Source: Shinisaurus crocodilurus (taxonomy: Eukaryota > Chordata > Lepidosauria > Squamata > Shinisauridae). From it: a DNA stretch of 64,000 nt. Position numbers and translations under genes: made by a program. The stretch's first letter is position 1. Each line of letters begins with the position of its first letter. Shown here piece after piece: positions 32,113 to 42,665 of this stretch. Below the pieces are notes generated by a model, which saw only the letters and a list, made by a program, of their open reading frames with translations, was not told where the DNA came from and searched no databases. The stretch covers positions 1,798,001-1,862,000 of the forward strand of contig CM037878.1 in NCBI GenBank assembly GCA_021292165.1. Direction: 5' to 3'.

Positions 32113-32791
32113 CAGGGATGTTGAAGAGTCCTTGGTTTCGAGTCACGAGTCTTTGAACCCAAGTCTCGAGTCCGAGTCTGAGTCCTTGGTCTAAAATGGT
32201 GACTCACGAGTCCCGAGTCATGAGTCCCTCCCAAAGCTGACTCCACAAGTCCCTATTAAAATCAATGGGTTTTCCCCCCAACAAAATAAGGCTATTTCAG
32301 ATGTGTGGCTTAAAGAAATTCTAGGCACAAGTGTACCTTTTTATTTCAAAACTCTGCAACTGATTTTGGCAAGAACAGACCAGGCAGAAAAACCCCAAAT
32401 AACCAGGCAGGCAGAGGAGGCAGGGAACCCCAAAGCAAGCAGGCAGAGGCCTTTGTCTTGGACAATTCAAACTGTGGAACTGGTTAAGAAGAGACCAGGC
32501 AGGCAGAGGAGGCTGGGAACCCCAAACAGGCAGGCAGAGGCAGCCAAACCCAAAATGTCTGAAAGGTTGCATTTTAGGAAAATGATTTAAAAAAATAAAC
32601 TTGCTGTACTTCCTAAAACCTATCCATGTTGCATTTGAGGAACACGATTTTGGAACACAAGTCCTTGGTCTCGAGTCCCGAGTCGAGTCTCGAATCCCAT
32701 TAAAATATTGGGACTCGAGTCTGACTCGAGTCAGAGGGGGGACTCAGTCCGACTAACGAGTCAAGTCCTGGAGTCCGAGTCCCCATCCCTG
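32113..32791. mobile_element. hAT-type element nested inside Tc1
   Basis: The ends are CAGGGATG and CATCCCTG, flanked by GGACATGC (32105-32112) and GGACATAC (32792-32799), an 8-bp duplication with one change. Both ends are rich in repeated GAGTC/GACTC pentamers, which form self-complementary arms. The interior has two direct copies of a CCAGGCAGGCAGAGGAGGC block (about 32402 and 32497). No transposase frame is present. Confidence 0.85.
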
Positions 32792-32989
32792 GGACATACC
32801 TAAATAAGCTCTGGTGCAACCCACTGCCTCCAGAAGTCACTCATGTACTGTAAGTTGTTGAATGGAGTCCACCCGTGTGTGCCATTCCAGTGCCACGTGA
32901 TTTCAGATGAAATACCGTACTCCTGTTTCTGGAAGGCCCCAGAGGGGCAAGAAGAAAGCCATTACTGAAACAAACCCATATCTAAGTCC

Positions 32990-33462
32990 ATTTGGAGTTT
33001 GCAAAAAGGCATGTGGGAGACACAGCAAACATGTGGATAAAGGTTCTCTGGTCTGATGAGACCAAAATTGAACTTTTTGGCCTTGCCGCAAAACATAGGT
33101 GTGGCACAAAGCCAACAGTGCCCCTTGCCCTGAGAGCACCGTCCCCATGGAGAAGCATGGTGGTGGCAGCATCATGTTGTGGGGATGCTCTTCCTTGGCA
33201 GGGGCTAGGAAACTGGTCAGGATTGAGGGCAAGATGGATGGAGCCAAATACAGGGCAAATCTAGAGGAAAACCTGTTTCGGTCTGGGACTGGGGCAAAGG
33301 TTCACCTTCCAGCAGGACTATGACCCTAAACACATAGCCAAAGAAGTAACACTGGAGTGGTTTAAAAACAAGAACCTGAAAGTCTTAGAACAGTCCAGTC
33401 AAAGCCCAGACCTCAATCCAATTGAGAATCTGTGGCAAGACTTGAAAGTTGCCTTTCACTAA
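32990..33462 (+). pseudogene. Tc1-type DDE transposase remnant
   Basis: Fragments in shifted frames give FAKRHVGD, VLWSDETKIELFG (first catalytic aspartate), HGGGSIMLWGC, then from about 33308 an open run with [12 protein letters not shown] (second aspartate) and [11 protein letters not shown] (glutamate), ending in a stop at 33460-33462. The order of the DDE residues identifies the cut-and-paste transposase of the Tc1 group. The N-terminal paired-type DNA-binding domain is not recognisable, partly because of the hAT insertion upstream. Not functional. Confidence 0.88.
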
Positions 33463-33836
33463 CGGTCGGTCCCCATCCAACCTGACAGAGCTGGAGCAAT
33501 TTTGCCAGGAAGAATGGGGAAACATTGCAGGATCCAGATGCACAAAGCTGACAGAGACTTGCCCAAGAAGGCTCGCAGCTGTCATTGCTACCACAGGTGC
33601 TTCAACCAAGGATTGAGTCGGGGTGGGGTGGGATGAATACTTCTGCAACCAACAATTGCCAGTTCTTTTTCGTTTACTTAACTTTTGTGCCACAGTAAAA
33701 ATATTTTGCACCTTCACAGTGTTGAGTATCTTGTGTACATCAAGTGGTCACAATACCAATTAAATCCATTTCAATTCCAGTTCTAACACAACAAAATGTG
33801 GAAAAGTCAAAGGGGGAATACTTCTGCAATGCTGTC

Positions 33837-34500
33837 TAAACCCTTGGAACTTTTAAAAAGGGGTTTTTGAGTGGGAACTGGGGATTTTGGACTGGAACAT
33901 ACATAGACATATGTCTTAGTCCAAAACCACCCATTTCCCACTCAAAATCCCCTTTTGAAAAAAGTGGGGGGGAGTGTACATTTGCACTTTCCTGAGCACC
34001 TAGAAGGTCAGGACAAAGTGCAAAATGTGCACCCTGATGGGAACTAAAGGGGGAGAAAGAAAGAAAGAAAGAAAGAAAGAGATGAGGAGCTTGTAGCAAA
34101 GGGGGTATAAATCCCCTAAAACACCCCTTCTCAGCAAAAGTTCATTGCACCTTTGGTTTCTCTTGACTGCTTTTGAATAAAAATAATTTTAAAAAATGTT
34201 TGCACACAATTTTGCACACAAAAATATAAACAAAATGCTGGGCAGCCCCAGGCAGCCCCTCCAGGCTGCCGCTCGGGTGCTTTGAGGGGACTGCTCATAG
34301 CTGTCATAACGGGGATCATGAAAGCTGGCTTGACAGCCAGCTTTCGTGATCTCCAAAGGGGGAAAAAAGAGGGAAAAAAGAGGGAAAAAAGAGGGAAAAA
34401 GCCACGACGAGCCCGAAACAGCTCGCAGCGGCAGGGAGTGGGAGAAGCAAATGCCAGCTGCCCCCAAGTGCAGCTTGGCACTTTGGGGGCAGCTGGCACT
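33837..34500 (+). repeat. Unclassified hairpin-rich repeat, copy 2, right part
   Basis: A central hairpin (TTGGACT...ACATA / TATGT...AGTCCAA, 33893-33926) is followed by CACTTTCCTGAGCACCTAG, a (GAAA)n tract at 34053-34081 and GCAAAGGGGGTATAAATCCC. Next come the GAAAGCTGGC / GCCAGCTTTC hairpin (34317-34352), a GAGGGAAAAAA minisatellite (34357-34400) and a GCCAGCTGCCCCCAAGTGC hairpin (34452-34496). The block order matches 1282-2290, which supports one long repeat family. No coding sequence. Confidence 0.55.
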
Positions 34501-34599
34501 GGCGTTCACCCAGTAGCCCAATGGCAAGAGCAGCAAGGGGTTTTTTTTGCCATTCTTGCCATGGGGCTCGTTAGCTGATTCCCCATACCCACAGTGGGG

Positions 34600-34800
34600 A
34601 CAGTTGTCCGAGTTCGGATGACACAACCCACCGTGGGTACAACAACCCCCTAGAACAGCCCATGGGTTGTTGGGGTGAGTGCTTTGTTGCCCACACACAA
34701 GCCACCCTGGGGAAATTGGTGCGGGTTCGCATGACATGACCACTGATTGTGGGTAGCAACTCATGATGGGTTGTCATGTCATGTGAACCAGTCAAGGTCA
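34600..34800. repeat. Nested palindromic repeat
   Basis: Two hairpins in series: AACAACCC...GGGTTGTT (about 34648-34675) and GGTTCGCATGACATGAC / GTCATGTCATGTGAACC (34726-34790). The GATGACA-type motif also appears at 34616-34623 and, degenerate, near 49445 and 60106, so a small family may exist. Confidence 0.5.
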
Positions 34801-35789
34801 GTAAGGCACAGCATATTTTATGGGGCTTTTAAACGTCTTATTCATGTAGCACTCCATGTACTTTTAATGGGAAAGTGGTCTAGACATTTTAGATATAAAA
34901 TAATTCCCGATGCAAGAGGAGGACGCTCTCCCAAATCCAGCACAGAATTAGGGCACGCTTCAGGCCACTGATCTCAAGGGGCCCACCTCTGGAGTGGAGT
35001 GCAGTGGACACCCTGCTGTGCAGGCTGAAATTTCACTCTGAACCTCGCTATCCATCGAGACCCAGCCAGGAACGGCCTTGGCTTCCTTGTACAGTAAATC
35101 TTCCCCGGTGGATGAAATGCTTTCTGTCAGTGTTTGCCACTCAGAGCGGTTCATTTCAGTGGCCTTTGAATGTAACCATGACAGGCAGAGGGCCGATGTT
35201 TGGTTTCAGAGAGGAGGTAGGAGCTTTCTAGTGGAAGAGTAAACAGTTGCCCTCCCCTGGCTGTTGACACAAAGAGTATTATTCCAGAATCTATCGCCAA
35301 GTTGCACTTGATGGAACAAAAGGAGACAGCGCTATTAAGTTGACTCTGGGGAATGGGGTTATCAAGCTCAAGATGTTAGTTCAATATTTGCCCCAAGATG
35401 GAGAGAGCTTTGGGCCTGCAAGGATTGTTCACGGAATACTTAATCAGCTCAAGAGGAGCGCAGTCAGGTGTCCTCAGCAGATCCTGAGACCGTCCGCCTT
35501 TTCTTACCCTGGTGATGCTTGTAGGTGTGGTGCTCCGTTTGCTGGACCTGTCAGTCAATACATGGGAAAGGGAGAGGTTTTGCTGGGTGGCCAGTAGAGT
35601 ACAACAGTTAGCTTCTCCAACAGCACACCTGCACGGTCCTGCCTGGCACGGTTCCGCAGAAAGGGACTAAGCAAGAGGTTTTTTAACCAGACAGCAGAAC
35701 TTACCTTCCTGCCACGGAGTTTGCCTGGTTCCTGCTCATCTATCATTAGCCGCACAGTGGCTCGGACAGGTGGAGGCAGGCAAGGCAAG
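34801..35789. other. No gene recognised
   Basis: Unique-looking sequence without a coding domain or repeat hallmark. Confidence 0.4.
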
Positions 35790-36300
35790 CAGGGCCGGCG
35801 CTACCGCTAGGCAAACTAGGCAGTTGCCTAGGGCGCGTGGCTGGAGAGGGCGCAGAAACGCTGTGCTGCCCCCCCGCAGCCGCCGGACCCCCCCAGCACC
35901 CCCCGCAGCCACCGGACCCCCCGTAGCCCCCTGCAGCCGCCGGACCCCCCCCACCTACCTTCTCCGCGCCGCTGCCGGAGCCCCGCCCGCGCTCTGTTTT
36001 GGCAGCCCTTAAACAGCCCTGTTGCCCAGGTTTCCCCAGCCAAAAACAGAGCGCGGGGGTCCCGTCGCGTCACTTCCTCCGTGCCGGGACCAGCGGACGG
36101 GGAGGCAGGCTCGGAGAAGGAGGAGGCGGCCAGGGCGGGGGGGTCCGGCGGCTGCGGGGGTGGCGGGGGGGTCCGGTGGCTGCGGGGGTGGTGGTTTGCA
36201 AAGCTGGGCTGCTTTGCTCCAGAGCCCCCCCCCCACAGCACGAGGGGGGGCTCTAAATATAATTTTGCCTAAGGCGCCAAACTGCCCTGCACCGGTCCTG
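35790..36300. mobile_element. hAT-type non-autonomous element, GC-rich
   Basis: The ends are CAGGGCCGGCGCTACC and, as complement, CAGGACCGGTGCAGGG. The exact 8-bp duplication AAGGCAAG lies at 35782-35789 and 36301-36308. Inside, tandem units built on GCAGCCGCCGGACCCCCC (left) face inverted units GGGGTCCGGCGGCTGCGG (right). They surround an inner inverted pair (CGCTCTGTTTTGG and CCAAAAACAGAGCG), so the element is largely self-complementary. It accounts for the very long proline- and glycine-rich frames here. Confidence 0.9.
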
Positions 36301-36685
36301 AAGGCAAGGGATCAGCACACAGACGAAGGTGTCCGATGGAAGCGGATTGCGGGCACAGCATGGCTGTGGGATGGGACTTTGTGACTGATGCAAATTCCGG
36401 CCAATGGATGCTGTTCAAATCCAGACGTCCAAAGACCTTGGACTGTACGTGTGCCAAAAATGCAGTGCCAAGGGGTGCACTGTTAAATCACGTACACCTT
36501 CTTTATATACCGGGACTTGCACTGGACCACACCCTGCAGTGTTGCCCATTAGCACAGCCTGGGGAGATCCTTCCGGATCCTTGCACTTTCACCATCCTGC
36601 ATCATCCGCCCCTGCGCGGCTCACCTCACTCATGTCCTTCAGAGCTTACATCCAGAGATAAGGATATCCTGCTGCAGCTCTCCTG

Positions 36686-36792
36686 ATGTTTTGGACTACA
36701 ACTCCCACCAGCCCTGCCCAGCATGGCCAATGGCCAGAGGTGGGAATTGTGGTCCTAGACATTTGGAGGGTACCGGGCTGGGGAAAGCTGCC
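36686..36792. mobile_element. Palindromic hAT-like miniature element
   Basis: GTTTTGGACTACAACTCCCA on the left and GGGAATTGTGGTCC...ACATTTGGAGGGTACCGGGC on the right are inverted. It is related to the element at 22772-22908. The ends are not sharply defined. Confidence 0.55.
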
Positions 36793-37187
36793 CTCTCTTC
36801 CACCGGGTTTCTGCTGAGTCTACTGTGCCTCTGATCTCGTTTAGCGCCACGAGTTCCGGTTTCCCAGTCTTGCTTGGAGGCTTCTAGTATCAGCACGGAG
36901 GCCTCCTTACGATGCATCTTTCTCCAAAGGTCTCTTTGGGGTGCAATTTTTCAAACAACCCGCACCACTTTGGTCTCTTGAAAGAGCAGCCAGTTCTTTC
37001 AGTGCGCTTGTTGCACCAAGTCCTGCCCTATCCCCACTTTGATGACCTGCCACATTTCCATCACCATGCCTTCGGGTGGCCCAAGCCGGTTGGGCCCCAC
37101 TTCCCTCCGCTCCCCACTCCCCTGAAATCCGCTTAAAGGCGGCTCCGTGACCTTTTGGCCCTCAAGTGCCAGCAGCCTGCTTCTGCT

Positions 37188-37290
37188 ACAGCAGGCCCTC
37201 TCCAACTGGTGCCCTCCAGATGTGTTGGAATCCTGGGAGCTGCACTCCAAAACATCTGGAGGGCAACAACTTGGGGGAGGGTCGTAGTGC
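37188..37290. mobile_element. Palindromic hAT-like miniature element
   Basis: CTCTCCAACTGGTGCCCTCC and TGTGTTGGAATCC on the left are followed by the inverted CACTCCAAAACATCTGGAGG and GCAACAACTTGGGGGAGG on the right. Same sister family as 22772-22908. Confidence 0.55.
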
Positions 37291-38184
37291 CGTTTTAAGT
37301 GGAGCCCTGCTGCCCCTTGCAAGGCCAAGCTCTTCCTCCCGCCACTTCCATCGCACCCATGCCTTGCGCACTACACTGGTCGCACATGCCCCAGCACTAC
37401 TGTGGGGGGGGGGGTCCAGGGCTGCAGCATTTTACCCTGGAAGCTGGGCTGGAGGCAGCTGCTGGCTAGGGGTGCCAGGCCATTGCTCCCTTTGGGAACC
37501 GAATGCAGGAGTCATGGGCCTGTGCTGGGTGTCCATAGCTTCTAATATGCTTTGTCTATTTGTACGTAAAACCAAAGTTGGAAACATGCTCTCAGTTGCC
37601 AGCTTGTTCTCATCCGGAAGAAACGGAATCTTGCAGAGCTGCCCAGGCACATCTCACCGCACGTGGAAGTGGGCTCCACTGAATCACCTGTCTACGTTAA
37701 TTTCTCCTTCCTTACGTGAGGGAAACATCATTGGAGCCCCCTCCCTGGGGTGTGTAGGAGGCTGGCTTGGGCAGTGGCATCAATCTGCACAGATGCTCTG
37801 GGATTCCCAGCTGACCCTCTGCTGCAAGCTACAGCTCAAAAGACCCTGGACACTCAGCCTGCACTTGGCTTTTTCGAGTTAGATCACCAGACTCCCAGTT
37901 TGGCCAGACAGAACTCTTTGGAAATGGAGAGAAAGAGAGTCCATGAAGCTGGCCCGGATGAGGAGCAAAACTGACACAGTCCTTTATAGACAAAGAATAG
38001 GAAAGTGCGTGCGTGGGGGCTGTGGGGGCTGCTGGCCTCTCTGCACTGTTTGTCTAAAGGATGAGCTCTCTGGCCTTGGCGGTGGGGAGGAGGCCTCACC
38101 TACTGATGCTCCAGAGTCATGAATATTCCCTTAATCCCTTTCAGAGGATCAGCAGCCTCTGTGCCTTTTCATTGAGGCTCTGGC
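37291..38184. other. No gene; short motif shared with 51 kb
   Basis: No coding pattern is visible. GTCATGAATATTCCC-x-TAATCCC at 38117-38139 recurs at 51079-51101. A G run lies at 37403-37412. Confidence 0.35.
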
Positions 38185-38305
38185 CATGCCTCATCTCCAC
38201 ATAAAAGTGGGCTCTCCCATTCACGGGCAAATCAGTGTGTGTGTGTGTGTGTGTGTGTGCACGCGCGCGAGTGTCGGGGTGGCGTGGGGTGACAGTTGAT
38301 ACCCT
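38185..38305 (-). repeat. Fragment of the hairpin-rich repeat with (GT)n
   Basis: CATGCCTCATCTCCACATAA, AAGTGGGCTCTCCCATTCA and GGGCAAATC are followed by a (GT)n tract (38235-38258) and then GGGGTGGCGTGGGGTGACAG. This is the reverse complement of 31670-31775, including the microsatellite at the same point. Confidence 0.75.
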
Positions 38306-38571
38306 CACAGCTCCTGCTCACTGGCGGACGACAGCCGCTTCCCCCGAGAGCCACAAGCTGTGAGGATCGGAAAGCCCTTTGCACAAGGCGCATGTTGACC
38401 AAGTGGGGCCTGTGCTGCACCTCACCTGGAGACCACGATGGTCCGCCATCAGCAGGCAATAGCTGAGGGCAGCTGCAGGGAGCCCGCTGCTGCTCAGGCC
38501 ACTGTCCGGGGCCCCCTTTCCCAGCACTGCGACGAGCGCCACACAGCTGCCACTGTGTTCCGCAGAGTGTG

Positions 38572-38800
38572 TCATAGAATCATAGAAAAGTAGAGTTGGA
38601 AGGGGCCTACAAGGCCATCGAGTCCAACCCCCTGCTCAATGCAGGAATCTAGGTCAAAGCATCTCTGACAGATGTCTGTCCAGCTGCACCTTGAATGCCT
38701 CCAGAGTGGGAGAGCCCACGACCTCCCTAGGTAGTTGGTTCCATTGTCTTATTGCTCTGACAGTCAGGAAATTTTTCCTGATGTTTAGGTGGAATCCAGG
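38572..38800 (-). mobile_element. CR1 LINE 3' end, short
   Basis: Complement octamers at 38573-38585 are followed by the CR1 untranslated region and the last about 45 codons of ORF2 ([20 protein letters not shown] on the minus strand). It ends abruptly at 38800 before a C run. Confidence 0.9.
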
Positions 38801-38989
38801 TGTCGTCCCCCCCCCCCCACGAGTGACACTGTGTTGCTCTGGTGTATTATGGGCAGTTACAGCGGTGGCCGCCTGCCACTCCTGGTAGGACCACTGCAAC
38901 CACCTCCAGCAGCTTCCCCCCCCCCCCCTAGACTGATCCACCCACACTCGCATCCAGCACAAAGAGGAGAAGGGCTGCCTGCCGACATG

Positions 38990-39175
38990 CGGAACTGAGG
39001 AAGCTGCCTTCTGCGGGCCACAGCCTTGGTGCATCTAGCCCAGGACCAGCCGTGGCTCTCCAGGGCTTCAGGCGGGATTCTCTCCTAGTCCTACCTGGGG
39101 ACAGAACCTGGGACCTCTGGCGTGCAAAGCAGCTGCTCTGCCGCTGAGACACGGTCCCTCCCCAAAGGGAGGGGA
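38990..39175 (-). mobile_element. tRNA-derived SINE
   Basis: On the minus strand the head GTCTCAGCGGCAGAGC (A box) is followed by GGTCCCAGGTTC-type B box and then the body ending near GAAGGCAGCTTCCTCAG. The plus strand shows the familiar CTGCTCTGCCGCTGAGAC. It differs from the Sauria-type heads at 12957 and 19728, so it is a second tRNA-headed SINE family. Confidence 0.75.
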
Positions 39176-39401
39176 GGGCCCGCCAGAGGGCAAAGATGCT
39201 TCCCTGGTGTGCAGGTAACCACTCTGTGTGTTGGGTGTCTCATCCAGTCCCTCAGATACAGACGTGTGACCAAATCCTCCCCGCACTTGGCAGGACAATA
39301 CAGACAACCCGCTCACCAGGCCTGTACCGCGTGCTTCTCCACCTCATCCAAAACCCATCCCTCTCTCCCCTCTGCCATGATGCCTACCTGCATATATAGA
39401 A

Positions 39402-39530
39402 GGTTGGATCCAGACTTAACTCATGCTTAGAATAGACCCATTGAAATCAGTGGGGTTTAAGTCAGGAATGATGAACTTGTCCCATTGATTTCAGTGGGTC
39501 TATTCTGAGCTTGACATAGTCTGGATCCAA
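39402..39530. mobile_element. Palindromic miniature element
   Basis: GTTGGATCCAGACT and AGAATAGACCCATTGAAATC on the left pair with GATTTCAGTGGGTCTATTCT and AGTCTGGATCCAAC on the right. The ends and target duplication were not resolved. Confidence 0.7.
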
Positions 39531-39669
39531 CCCATATTTTCCAGGGATCTGTGGATTCCCCCCCCCCAGAAGCACGGCCTGCACTTTCAGCACCATCTAC
39601 GCTTCCCAACCTCACACAAATGAGGGCCTCTTTGCAGAGGGCTGGAGTTTAGAAAAGGTAGAACGCAAG

Positions 39670-40262
39670 AATATAAGAAGAGCCCTGATGCTGGATAAGA
39701 CCAACGGCCCATCTTACCTATTTATTTATTTATTTATTTATTATTAATATTTATTTATCGCCCATCTGGCCGGCAACCGGCCACCCTGGGCGATGTACAC
39801 ACAATAAAATACATAAATACAATAAAATACATTAAAAATTTTTAAAATCTTAACCCACCCCATATTCCCGCCTGAACAACCAGGTTTTTAATGAGCGACG
39901 GAAGCTCATCAGAGAGGGGGCATGGCGGAGGTCACTCGGGAGAGAGTTCCACAGTACGGGGGCCGCCACAGAAAAGGCCCTCTTCCTCGTCCCCACCAGT
40001 CTAGCTGCTCTGGCTGAAGGGACAAGGAGAAGGCCATCCGTGGCAGATCTTGTTGAGCGGCCCACTTGGTGTTGCTGGAGACGCTCCTTGAGCGTTCCCA
40101 CAGTGGCCAACTAGGTGCCTCCCCTTGGGAAACCCACTAGTAGGACATGAATGCAACAGCACCCACCCACTCGTGTTCCCCAGCAACTGGTGTAGATAGC
40201 CCTACTGTCTCTGATCCTGGAGGTAATATATAGAGCCGTCATGGCTACTAGCCACTGACAGC
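39670..40262 (-). mobile_element. CR1-like LINE 3' fragment split by L2
   Basis: The outer pieces, 39670-39716 (ATAAGAAGAGCCCTGATGCT) and 40095-40262 (CCACAGTGGCCAAC, GGACATGAATGCAACAGCAC, CCCCAGCAACTGG), form one copy of the LINE 3' end seen at 51745. The L2 insertion separates them and about a dozen bases are missing at the junction. Confidence 0.75.
39717..40094 (-). mobile_element. L2-type LINE 3' end nested in a CR1-like LINE
   Basis: It starts with the complement tail (TATTTATTTATT) and GATGGGCGAT-type end. It then carries the complement of the C-terminal frame: LKERLQQHQVGRSTRSATDG, RAFSVAAPVLWNSLP and REYGVG on the minus strand (40110 down to 39850). Closely similar to 6424-6935. Confidence 0.85.
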
Positions 40263-40339
40263 CTGATGGCTGCAGTCGCTGCCTGACCCTCTCTTGCATC
40301 TCTTCTTCTCTGCAGAAGCCTCCAGACCTCTGCTTCCCC

Positions 40340-41032
40340 AAGGATCTTGGAATTGTGGTAGATCACAAACTGAATATGAGCCAGCAATGCGATGTGGCTG
40401 CAAAGAAGGCAAATGCAATTTTGGGCTGTATTAATAGAAGTATAGCTTCCAAATCGCGGGAAGTGATAATTCCCCTTTACTCGGCACTGGTTAGGCCTCA
40501 TCTTGAGTACTGCGTCCAGTTCTGGGCACCACACTTTCAGAAGGATGTAGACAAACTGGAGAGGGTTCAGAGGAGGGCAACAAAGATGATAAAGGGACTG
40601 GAAACAAGGCCCTATGAGGAGAGACTGAAAGAACTGGGCATGTTTAGCCTTCAGAAGAGGAGACTGAGGGGAGATATGATCGCACTCTTCCAGTATTTGA
40701 AGGGATGTCACACAGAGGAGGGCAAAGATCTCTTCTCGATCATCCCAGTTTGCAGGACACGGAATAATGGGCTCAAGTTACAGGAACCTAGATTCCACCT
40801 AAACATCAGGAAAAATTTCCTGACTGTCAGAGCAATAAGACAATGGAATCAACTACCTAGGGAGGTTGTGGGCTCTCCCACTCTGGAGGCATTCAAGGTG
40901 CAGCTGGACAGCCATCTGTCAGGGATGCTTTGACCTAGATTCCTGCATTGAGCAGGGGGTTGGACTCGATGGCCTTGTAGGCCCCTTCCAACTCTACTTT
41001 TCTATGATTCTATGATTCTATGATTCTATGAC
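40340..41032 (+). mobile_element. CR1 LINE 3' end
   Basis: The frame runs from [18 protein letters not shown] (translated from about 40347) to the stop after HLSGML near 40933. The untranslated region and four ATTCTATG-type octamers at 41003-41032 follow. It is 5'-truncated just downstream of the catalytic reverse transcriptase box. Confidence 0.93.
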
Positions 41033-41239
41033 TCACCAACTCAACTCCGTGAAAACTCTAGGGATTAATCTCAAGCATTCTGCCTCAAACAGGACCCTCG
41101 CTCGCGACACAGGCTGCAGAACAGGTGTGCGAGCACAGCTGAAACCTGAGCAGCGACTCTGGGCCGCCTCCCCAGTTCAATCTAGCACTTCCGTGCCCCC
41201 TCCCCCACCCGCAGGGTGTCATGACTTGTACCCTGGATT

Positions 41240-41470
41240 CTTTCTGCTCGGGTGGGTGCAGACAAGGTTTGCATTAACTCCCCAACCTGCAAAAAATTAT
41301 TTGAAACAAAGGGCCTAGAGATGTCCCTCACCCTCTGACAAGCCCGGAAACAAATGGTACAGGAAAGGGTTCACAAAGGAATCGCCCGCCCACCAGCCTG
41401 CTGAATTAATTTACCTACCTCAGAGCCCATTCAGGGGAGAGGCGGGGGCGGGCCGCAGTGCCAGGGAATG
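41240..41470. promoter_or_regulatory. Candidate conserved element, copy B
   Basis: This is the partner of copy A at 15046-15262, with the same ordered blocks and the same strand: TTTCTGCTC, GACAAGGT, CATTAACTCC, ACAAAG, ACAAGCC, GGAAACAAA, AGGAA, GGAATC, then ATTTACCTACCTCAG plus GCCCATTCAGG (41409-41435). The overall spacing is preserved to within a few bases over about 190 bp. It is less GC-rich than copy A. Regulatory function is inferred from this pattern. Confidence 0.45.
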
Positions 41471-42214
41471 CAGCTTTTGGGGGTCGGCTGCTACATGACA
41501 GAATTGGACAGGCCTTTGCCTGCCTTCAGTCTCTTTGTGTCTCCCACATAATAGACAAACTGAGCAGTGCAGAAAATGGGGCTGGGAGGGAGGGGGGGGC
41601 ACACACCACATCGGCCTTATGCAGCAATGAAGCAAGGCCTTTGCAAATGCTAATAGTATTATAGCATTCTGAAGGATGTTGATTTTCACATGAACCAGAA
41701 AAGAGCCATTGTAGGGAAAGGCCAGCAATAAATGTGTCATATCTTTGCATCAAAGGCTCTAGGCAATCTGAGGGGGCCAGGAGAGCAACCCCGACGGGCG
41801 GGCGTGTGCAGATTGCTCTTTGCTGACCGGAACACAGTTTCTTCCGGACCCTTTCGCCTATTTTTTGTTAAACACGTAATGGAGGCAGAACGGCTGGAAA
41901 CCGCCAGAAGGTGCATGGGATATATTTTAGCAGCAGCAACTTCAGCAGCTTGCAGGGCCGCCCCAGGCTTTTGGCTGAGCTTGGCGTGCCTTTGCTTCTG
42001 CTGCCACTCAGCCTACCAGCACAACCCATGGCCCAAAACCCCTCTGGGTTTTCTCGTGATATTTTGCACTGTGACTGTGAGCACCATCTAAACAGGGCAG
42101 CCACCGTGGTGCACCACAGCTAGCTGAGTAACTGGTTTAAAGGCTCCAGTTGACACAAGAAAAGAAGATAGCCATGTTGGCCAGAAGAAAAATTCCAAAA
42201 TCCGTATCAAGATA
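41471..42214. other. No gene recognised
   Basis: Unique-looking sequence with no domain, exon or repeat hallmark. Confidence 0.4.
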
Positions 42215-42290
42215 GTTTATTTATTTATTCATTCATTCATTCATTTTCTATACTGCCCAATAGCCGAAGCTCTCTGGGCGGTGTACAACA
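42215..42290 (-). mobile_element. LINE 3' tail
   Basis: An ATTT/ATTC repeat followed by CTATACTGCCCAATAGCCGA and GCTCTCTGGGCGGTGTACA is the complement of a common L2-type 3' terminus with its microsatellite tail. Confidence 0.55.
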
Positions 42291-42506
42291 ATAATGCCTT
42301 TATTAGGCCAACTGAAAGGTCACAGAATAGCGTGCAAGCTTTCAAGTTCTCCAGAACTCTTCATCAGGAAAGACAGGAACAAAACAAAAATGTGGGGGGG
42401 GGGGGGGGAGAGGAAAAATGTGGCGGATGTTCAAGCCATGAAGGAATCTGCTGACATTCAAATTAGGCTCTACCAGGTACAGAGCTCAGAGGCTGCACAA
42501 CTGTAT

Positions 42507-42665
42507 TATGTTACATTCGTATCTCGCCTTTTCCCCTCCAAGGAGCCCAAGGCACCCCCCTCTTCTCTATTTTATCCTCACAACAAACCTGTGAGGTAGG
42601 TTAGGCTGAGAGTCAGTGACTGGCCCAAAGGTCTCCCCAGTCCAACACTGCACTGGCTCTCAAAG
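42507..42665 (-). mobile_element. Sauria-type SINE
   Basis: The plus strand reads CGTATCTCGCCTTTTCCCCT, CCAAGGAGCCCAAGGC, TTTTATCCTCACAACAAACC, TGTGAGGTAGGTTAGGCTGA and GTCAGTGACTGGCCCAAAG. This is the complement of tail, body and part of the head. The head is degenerate beyond about 42650. Confidence 0.75.

Larger units (their letters stand above)
31891..33836 (+). mobile_element. Tc1/mariner-type DNA transposon, dead
   Basis: The left end is TA then CAGTGCCTTGCAGAAGTATT, and the right end is the complement (GAATACTTCTGCAATGCTGT) followed by TA near 33837. These terminal inverted repeats and the TA target are Tc1-family features. The interior encodes a broken transposase on the plus strand (32990-33462). 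Without the nested hAT element the copy is about 1.26 kb, a normal Tc1 length. The 3' half shows several frameshifts. Confidence 0.88.
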
